Assembly (NCBI RefSeq): GCF_050529585.1
Contig: NZ_CP172882.1
Location: 1,984,001 to 2,048,000, forward strand
Length of the DNA: 64,000 nt
Source: Enterococcus_D sp050529585
Lineage (GTDB): Bacteria > Bacillota > Bacilli > Lactobacillales > Enterococcaceae
Direction of reading: 5' to 3'
The position numbers were made by a program, and so were the translations under genes. This document shows positions 59,238 to 64,000 of the stretch, piece after piece. The notes beneath the pieces were generated by a model. That model was not told the DNA's origin, ran no database searches, and saw only the letters and a list, made by a program, of their open reading frames with translations. The number at the start of each line of letters is the position of its first letter. Within the stretch, counting starts at the first letter, position 1.

Positions 59238-59316
59238 GTGGTTGAACAAGGTGTTCCGTTGAGTGATAATTGATCGTTCAGAATTTAAGGTGTAGGTTCG
59301 ACTCCTACCTTCCACA
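59238..59316 (+). other. tRNA-like element (degenerate tRNA or tRNA-like leader)
   Basis: The 3' part has a perfect T arm, GTAGG-TTCGACT-CCTAC, followed by CTTCCAC-A as in an acceptor 3' strand. The 5' GTGG pairs with the final CCAC, but the rest of a 7-bp acceptor does not pair (TTG against CTT). Instead TTGAAC (59242-59247) pairs with GTTCAG (59276-59281), giving one long arm in place of separate D and anticodon arms. No standard anticodon stem can be drawn. It is either a decayed tRNA or a tRNA-like leader of the following small gene. Confidence 0.5.
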
Positions 59317-59345
59317 TTACTAAAAAACAGAAAGAAGGGATTGCT

Positions 59346-59510
59346 ATGTTAGCCACATTTATTTCACTCTTCTCCATTTTTGCTTTAGCTGTTTTGTTAG
59401 CAGGCACATTTATGATGGCGCGTTTATTGATGGCGCAAGAAGCCAAACAAGTGAAAGTTCCCGTCAGAATCCAAAATGAAGACAATCGAAGACAGTATAA
59501 AAACCGCTGA
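59346..59510 (+). CDS. 54-aa small membrane protein
   Basis: ATG after AGAAGGG; the product has one helix (about residues 3-30, FISLFSIFALAVLLAG then MMARLL) and a charged tail VRIQNEDNRRQYKNR. It is followed at once by a strong terminator, so it looks like a real short gene transcribed with the tRNA-like element. Family unknown to me. The tail is positively charged, so the C-terminus is probably inside. Confidence 0.6.
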   Translation: MLATFISLFSIFALAVLLAGTFMMARLLMAQEAKQVKVPVRIQNEDNRRQYKNR

Positions 59511-59540
59511 TGGATGTTTTACCTATCAAGAGCGCTACTC

Positions 59541-59571
59541 AAGCCTTTCTTAACGAAAGGCTTTTTTTTGT
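59541..59571 (+). terminator. Terminator after small membrane protein
   Basis: AAGCCTTTC/GAAAGGCTT stem, 5-base loop, then T8. Confidence 0.9.
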
Positions 59572-59695
59572 TTTAAGTTTCAGTTAAGCTTGGCTGTTTA
59601 GTCTAATTGAGTAGCTAAGAATCACTAATCAGTGTTTTACTTCGGCGCATTGAACAGTTATTTACAATATTCTTTCTAAGTTTGTTTCGATAGTA

Positions 59696-59724
59696 TTGCA
59701 ACCATGGCTACTCTTTGATAAACT
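59696..59724 (+). promoter_or_regulatory. dacA promoter
   Basis: -35 TTGCAA, 17-base spacer, -10 TAAACT. It implies RNA start near 59731, after the first in-frame ATG (59715), supporting the start at 59763. Confidence 0.6.
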
Positions 59725-59762
59725 TTTTTTTTAGAGACCGACTAAAGGAGCTAGACTATATT

Positions 59763-61094
59763 ATGTCAAAAATGACCAAATTTGGGTATTCGCTAGTTGC
59801 GGCCTGCACGATGCTGTTTGTTGCAATCGGATTTCCCCTTGTTTCTCATGCAGATGAATCTGCGATAAGTACAGAAGAAATACAAAATTTCTCTATTGAT
59901 GCCAAAGCTGCTTTTTCATTAGATTTTGATACCGGAAAAATCTTATATGACCAAGATGGCGAAACAACGATGGGTATCGCATCGATCACCAAAATCATCG
60001 GCTTATATCTCGTTGCAGAACAAGTAGAACAAGGCAACCTTGCATGGGATGATACCGTGGAGATCTCACAATATGCGGCTGATTTGAGTGTGACACCTGA
60101 TCTATCCAATGTCCCATTGCACCAAGATGTCACGTATACAGTGAAAGATTTGTATGATGCCAGTTATATTCAATCAGCCAATGCAGCAATTGTCGCACTT
60201 GCAGAAAAAATTGCTGGCTCTGAAAGTGATTTTGTTGATTTGATGAAAGAAAAAGTCAGTTCTTGGGGGATTGATGACGCCAAGCTGGTCAATGCATCAG
60301 GTTTAAATAATTCTTACTTAGGGGACAACATTTACCCTGGATCCACTTCAACAGATGAAAATGAATTGTCTGCCAAAGATGTTGCCATTGTTGCACGTCA
60401 TTTGCTGCAAGATTTTCCAGATGTCTTAGAGATCACCAGCACAACAACGCAAACCTTTGGCGAAGGCTCGTATTCTCCTGTGGAAATGGTCAACTGGAAT
60501 TGGATGTTACCAGGTTTTACCAATGCCAAAGATGGTGTCGATGGCTTGAAAACTGGTACAACTGATTTGGCCGGTGCTTGTTTTGTCGGCACAGCTGTCA
60601 AAGACGGTCAACGAATCATCACAGTCGTATTAAATGTCAATGGTCATGCAGAAAACCCAAGTGTCCGCTTCATTGAAACTGGCAAACTGATGGATTATTC
60701 TTTCGATGCTTGGGAACAAGTGGAAATCTTGCCGGCCAATGCTGAACTATCAGATACCAAAACAGTCACGGTCAAAGATGGAAAAGAGTTGACTGTGCCA
60801 GTTGCAATCAAAGATAGCTTAACATTATGGGTCCGTAAAGACATGGATGCCACAGCCTATACCACAACAATTGACTATAATGATCAGTTGGTCGATTCTG
60901 CGTTGCAAGCACCAATCAGTAAAGATACTGAAATTGGCACAGTCACAGCATCGATTCCTGCCGACACACTTGGTTATGTCGATGATGGCAAAACGGCTTC
61001 CAGTCCATTAATGACAACAGCTGCCGTTGAAAAAGCCAATATTTTTGTTCGTACTTGGCGCGGGGTAACTTCTTTCTTTTCCAATTTATTCTAA
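59763..61094 (+). CDS. dacA: D-alanyl-D-alanine carboxypeptidase (low-mass PBP, DacA)
   Basis: A 443-aa exported PBP5-type enzyme that removes the last D-Ala of peptidoglycan stem peptides. Signal peptide about 1-30 ending VSHADES. Catalytic motifs SITK at 74-77, SAN at 138-140 and KTG in DGLKTGTTDLAG. A C-terminal beta domain (about 300-400) and a final amphipathic helix (TWRGVTSFFSNLF) that would hold it to the membrane. AAAGGAG lies 12 bases before the ATG, rather far. Confidence 0.94.
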   Translation: MSKMTKFGYSLVAACTMLFVAIGFPLVSHADESAISTEEIQNFSIDAKAAFSLDFDTGKILYDQDGETTMGIASITKIIGLYLVAEQVEQGNLAWDDTVEISQYAADLSVTPDLSNVPLHQDVTYTVKDLYDASYIQSANAAIVALAEKIAGSESDFVDLMKEKVSSWGIDDAKLVNASGLNNSYLGDNIYPGSTSTDENELSAKDVAIVARHLLQDFPDVLEITSTTTQTFGEGSYSPVEMVNWNWMLPGFTNAKDGVDGLKTGTTDLAGACFVGTAVKDGQRIITVVLNVNGHAENPSVRFIETGKLMDYSFDAWEQVEILPANAELSDTKTVTVKDGKELTVPVAIKDSLTLWVRKDMDATAYTTTIDYNDQLVDSALQAPISKDTEIGTVTASIPADTLGYVDDGKTASSPLMTTAAVEKANIFVRTWRGVTSFFSNLF

Positions 61095-61095
61095 A

Positions 61096-61146
61096 AAAAA
61101 AACATCTTCCTTGGCTGACGTTTGCAGCCGCTGGAAGATGTTTTTT
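61096..61146 (+). terminator. Terminator after dacA
   Basis: AAAACATCTTCC/GGAAGATGTTTT with inner GGCTG/CAGCC pairing and flanking A and T runs; acts on both strands. Confidence 0.87.
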
Positions 61147-61163
61147 AATTTGCACACGATTTT

Positions 61164-61664
61164 TTACAATTCTGGGGTTTCTAGCGGTTCTATTGGAAAG
61201 TACAACTCAACCTCACCATCTTTGAAATGCGGAAGATATCTTTCTTGAATTGCGGCAGCTAATCGAACATTGTTTTCAGGCAAAACTTCTGAAAGCATTT
61301 TTTCTGTCATCATACTTAAATTTCTCTCATCGGTTTTGATTGCCAAATAGGACATAGCCGGCATTTCCCAGCGTACCCAGCCAACTGGTGGGAAGTTTTC
61401 TGTCAATACTTTGACACCGGCTAAATAGCGACCGGTTTCTTGCCACGGCTCTAACCATTTTTCACCATCACTCATCAGCCCCCAAAATTCCAAATCTTTG
61501 GCTTCTTGATCACTGACTAAATAGTCGATTTCTTGAAAATCCTTCGTAGCAAGTTCCCACAATGCTGGTACCCACGAACCACCATTTTCAGCTAACCCTT
61601 TTCCTTCTTTTCCGACCACATAAAATGCTGGCACATCTACGCGAATGACTTCACCTAATTCCAT
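61164..61664 (-). CDS. GyrI-like effector-binding domain protein
   Basis: A 166-aa protein of the SOUL/GyrI-like fold seen in AraC-type effector-binding domains but with no HTH: VPAFYVVGKEGKGLAENG at the start, EFWGLMSDG, YLAGVKVLTENFPPVGWVRWEMPAMSYLAIK, and a closing ELYFPIEPLE. It probably binds a small ligand or toxin. GGAGG precedes the ATG. Single gene. Confidence 0.85.
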   Translation of the reverse strand: MELGEVIRVDVPAFYVVGKEGKGLAENGGSWVPALWELATKDFQEIDYLVSDQEAKDLEFWGLMSDGEKWLEPWQETGRYLAGVKVLTENFPPVGWVRWEMPAMSYLAIKTDERNLSMMTEKMLSEVLPENNVRLAAAIQERYLPHFKDGEVELYFPIEPLETPEL

Positions 61665-61754
61665 GATCCATCCTCCTTCTTTTCTTTATTTTAGCGAATA
61701 CAAAGAATTTCAGCAACTTTGACCTCATACTACAGTATTTTCCAAGAAATTTGG

Positions 61755-61760
61755 TATACT
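61755..61760 (+). promoter_or_regulatory. Extended -10 promoter of DUF218 gene
   Basis: TTTGG-TATACT lies 28 bases before the ATG; no clear -35. Confidence 0.5.
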
Positions 61761-61787
61761 AAAGGTATTGTTGAAGGAGTGAATCAT

Positions 61788-62987
61788 ATGGCTTTTACAC
61801 CATTGCTGATTTTTGGCATTATTTATTTTTTGGGTGTGTTTGTGGTCCAAAAATACCGCAAACAAAAAGATGATCCCGATATATTTTTCTTTGAAACGTG
61901 TTGGACGATTTTCGCTTTATTGGTCTATTTGGCGATTGCAGAAATGCGAACCGGTAGTTTTTTTATTCTCTTTCCTGTCGCGCTGGGGAGTCTTTTCTTG
62001 TACGCCTATCGCCGGAACAAACATCGCTTGATCAATGGTTTATTGTTCAATGTATTTATTTTATCTTTTGGCGGCTATTTGATCATCAACTTATTCCGAA
62101 CCGAAGACGTACTTGTGGGCGGATTACTGGCGGTCTTGCTGGCTATCTTTTTGGCGGTCCTCTTATTCGGATTGGTCACATTGATCGTATTCCTTTATTG
62201 GAATTCATTGGTGGTTTTTCGGAGAGAATCCCATTCGATCGCCAATCTTCTGACATTGATTTTGGCTGTTGTCTTGACGATTTATTTATTCTCTGATGTT
62301 CTCCTCCACCCTTTTCCACAGTGGGTCCGTGTCCTTTTTGGGATTGCTCCTGTGAGTTTGTTCTATTTATTTATCGTTTTCTTGAATTTTTTGTCTGTGT
62401 CCCTCATCTATCAATTCAATCATCCACGATATGATCAAGATTTCATTATCGTTTTGGGTGCTGGTTTGATCAATGGCACAACCGTATCACCTTTATTGGC
62501 ACAACGAATCAACAAAGCAATCGACTTTTATCACTTACAATTCAAAGCCAAAAAACAAGCTCCCCGATTGCTGATGTCTGGTGGACAAGGGAGTGATGAA
62601 AAAGTACCAGAAGCGATTGCGATGAAAGAATATGCCATCGCACAAGGTATTCCTGAGGGTGAAATTTTGGTAGAAACCAATTCTACCACTACCCTTGAGA
62701 ATATGCAGTTTTCAAAAGAAGTCATGGACTCACTGAAGCCAAAAGGCTATAAAGCGATTTTCAGCTCCAATAATTACCATATTTTCCGTGCTGGTTTGTA
62801 TGCAGATCAAGCAGGGGTCAAAGCTGATGGTATTGGTGCCCACACTGCTTTTTACTACTTGCCAAATGCCTTTCTGCGGGAATTTGTCGCGATTTTATTT
62901 ATGCATAAAAAACGACATATCATCGTCGTATCTGGAATCATTATCTTTTATATCCTGGCTGCTTTGCTGCAACTATATTTGACATAG
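61788..62987 (+). CDS. DUF218/YdcF-type membrane protein
   Basis: A 399-aa protein. Seven helices in the first 215 residues precede a DUF218 domain (about 225-370): DFIIVLGAGLINGTTVSPLLAQRINKAI, LLMSGGQGSDEKVPEAIAMKEYAI, EILVETNSTTTLENMQFSKEVM, FSSNNYHIFRAGLYA. A last helix closes the chain. DUF218 includes ElyC/SanA, linked to envelope integrity; the exact role is unknown. AAGGAG lies 7 bases before the ATG. Confidence 0.9.
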   Translation: MAFTPLLIFGIIYFLGVFVVQKYRKQKDDPDIFFFETCWTIFALLVYLAIAEMRTGSFFILFPVALGSLFLYAYRRNKHRLINGLLFNVFILSFGGYLIINLFRTEDVLVGGLLAVLLAIFLAVLLFGLVTLIVFLYWNSLVVFRRESHSIANLLTLILAVVLTIYLFSDVLLHPFPQWVRVLFGIAPVSLFYLFIVFLNFLSVSLIYQFNHPRYDQDFIIVLGAGLINGTTVSPLLAQRINKAIDFYHLQFKAKKQAPRLLMSGGQGSDEKVPEAIAMKEYAIAQGIPEGEILVETNSTTTLENMQFSKEVMDSLKPKGYKAIFSSNNYHIFRAGLYADQAGVKADGIGAHTAFYYLPNAFLREFVAILFMHKKRHIIVVSGIIIFYILAALLQLYLT

Positions 62988-63034
62988 CAAAAAGACCAGT
63001 TGAACGTTTATGCGTTCAACTGGTCTTTTTTATT
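62986..63034. terminator. Bidirectional terminator between DUF218 and HD genes
   Basis: AAAAAGACCAGTTGAACG/CGTTCAACTGGTCTTTTT, an 18-bp perfect stem with a 6-base loop. Confidence 0.92.
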
Positions 63035-63042
63035 TTGTCAAA

Positions 63043-63552
63043 TCAATGGATTGTACGCTGTCTTTTCCAAAATCTTTGGGCCCATTTTTCTTTCAACCCT
63101 TCAGTCATTGGTTCAGAAGCTTCTTTGATGGCACAATACTTATCCACCATTGTGACGATATAGCTTTCTTTATATCGTGGTGGTGCAATCGTTGCCCCCC
63201 ACATATGCTTCAAAATAATGTCTTTTTCAAGATCGCTTAATTCAGTGATTTTTTCGGCATTTTTTACTGCAATTCGCGGATGCATGTAAGCATGTGTACC
63301 TTCATCAAACTTTGTTGTCCGCCAATCATAATAAAACAAATCATGAAGAAGTCCTGCTCGAGCTGTTGCACGGGCATCACCGCCCCATTTCTTGGCCAAT
63401 TTGTAACTATAATATGAAACGCTGATCGAATGTTCCAAACGAGTGGAATTCATATGTTGCACAAAGTTGGCTAATTTTTTCACAGCGTCTGTTTCTAACA
63501 GGTCCGCTACGTAAGACATATATTCGCTATCTTCTTGCCATTTATCTGTCAT
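63043..63552 (-). CDS. HD-domain phosphohydrolase
   Basis: A 169-aa soluble HD protein: His in RLEHSISVSYYSYKLAKK, the His-Asp pair in AGLLHDLFYYDW, HPRIAVKNAEKITEL, and Asp in TMVDKYCAIKEA. Substrate unknown. The start follows AGGTGG by about 12 bases. Confidence 0.88.
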   Translation of the reverse strand: MTDKWQEDSEYMSYVADLLETDAVKKLANFVQHMNSTRLEHSISVSYYSYKLAKKWGGDARATARAGLLHDLFYYDWRTTKFDEGTHAYMHPRIAVKNAEKITELSDLEKDIILKHMWGATIAPPRYKESYIVTMVDKYCAIKEASEPMTEGLKEKWAQRFWKRQRTIH

Positions 63553-63675
63553 AGATTCTTTTCTGCCACCTTTTTTGATCTGCTTGGTTGTTACAAGTTA
63601 AAGTATAGCACCATTGAAGGGGTTTTTCTAGGTTACGTCAATCATCGCAGCAGAGTTTAACAGTTCCTTAATGAT

Positions 63676-64000
63676 CTAACCAATGGCATGATACATCAAT
63701 ATACCTGCGGCAATCGCCACGTTTAGGGATTCTGCTTCCCCATAAATTGGAATGTAGACATTTTGATCAGTCAGTGCCAATAGTCCTTTTTGCACACCCT
63801 GCCCCTCATTTCCAAGGATGAAGGCTGCCGGATATTGCTTGATTTCGGTATAAGGGAGGGCATTTTTATTTAGTTCAGTGCCATAGATCATGACTGATTC
63901 TGCGCGCAACGCTTCAATAAAGGCAGAAATTTCTCCTTCAACGATGGGCAAGTGGAAATTGCTGCCTTGCATGCTTCTTAATACCTTTGCGCTGTATAGA
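63676..64000 (-). CDS. SpoU/TrmH-family rRNA/tRNA 2'-O-methyltransferase, C-terminal part
   Basis: Partial: the frame runs open through the window edge, and the codons ahead of MQGSN read LYSAKVLRS, matching the conserved S-x-K-V-x-R-x-S/M block. FILGNEGQGV (SPOUT motif 2, AdoMet-binding knot) and VYIPIYGEAESLNVAIAAGILMYH (motif 3) are intact. It methylates ribose in 23S rRNA or tRNA; the exact target cannot be told from this part. Confidence 0.92.
   Translation of the reverse strand, partial: LYSAKVLRSMQGSNFHLPIVEGEISAFIEALRAESVMIYGTELNKNALPYTEIKQYPAAFILGNEGQGVQKGLLALTDQNVYIPIYGEAESLNVAIAAGILMYHAIG

Noticed and set aside
59285..59485. 66-aa minus-strand frame ending in WKVGVEPTP
   Set aside because: The ending is an antisense reading of a tRNA T arm, a well-known false protein signature; the frame is opposite the 54-aa gene.
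1..64000. CRISPR arrays, insertion sequences, prophage or integrase genes
   Set aside because: No spaced repeat array, transposase motif or integrase was seen on either strand.

Overview
The window looks like a chromosomal segment of a low-GC Gram-positive coccus, most likely Enterococcus or a near relative. The evidence is the protein set (LiaFSR, a thyA-folA pair, enterococcal-type class B PBP, MltG, DacA, lactose/cellobiose PTS with a LevR-type regulator), strong AGGAGG-type ribosome binding sites, many extended -10 promoters and U-tailed hairpin terminators. I cannot name the species from sequence alone. No IS element, prophage, CRISPR array or rRNA was found.

Layout. 1-9.5 kb: S41 protease (partial), YozE, MsrA, YpmS and an SGNH lipase in one run, then DegV, hemolysin III, and the operon uup - thyA - unknown 247-aa gene - folA. 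9.5-14.2 kb: a CPA1 Na+/H+ antiporter with a small coiled-coil protein, and a class B penicillin-binding protein. 14.5-18.2 kb: LCP ligase, TagG/TagH exporter and TagD. 18.3-27 kb: cold shock protein, superoxide dismutase, GtrA, DUF1189, a D-2-hydroxyacid dehydrogenase, a polyprenyl-type GT2, a HesB-like protein, KtrA-type K+ gating subunit, liaFSR and greA. 27-28.4 kb: mltG.

28.5-37.5 kb is a visibly A+T-rich block that looks like a variable wall-polymer locus. It holds TagB and TagA (linkage-unit synthesis), two large proteins that each fuse a TagF-type polyol-phosphate transferase to a GT4 glycosyltransferase, and a multi-pass GT-C-like membrane protein. With TagD, TagGH, the LCP ligase and the GtrA/GT2 pair nearby, the window carries most of a wall teichoic acid pathway. 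The fused enzymes suggest a polymer with sugars in its main chain rather than plain poly(glycerol phosphate).

37.6-46.8 kb returns to core genes: asnS - aspB - ypmB-like - dinG, an SDR dehydrogenase, an HD hydrolase, a second cold shock gene and a baeRF protein. 47.0-48.3 kb has tRNA-Arg(CCT) followed by A+T-rich DNA with a decayed HAD gene and a small HTH gene. 48.3-55.5 kb: an Eis-like acetyltransferase and a sigma-54-dependent PTS operon (EIIB, EIIA, EIIC and three small genes) with its LevR-type activator. A perfect -24/-12 promoter and tandem upstream repeats are visible. 55.6-64 kb: helicase, oxidoreductase and sfsA operon, a DUF4828 protein, a tRNA-like element with a 54-aa membrane protein, dacA, a GyrI-like protein, a DUF218 membrane protein, an HD protein and a partial SpoU methyltransferase.

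A shared theme is the cell envelope: PBPs, LCP, MltG, teichoic acid enzymes, LiaFSR and DacA all lie within one 64-kb stretch.
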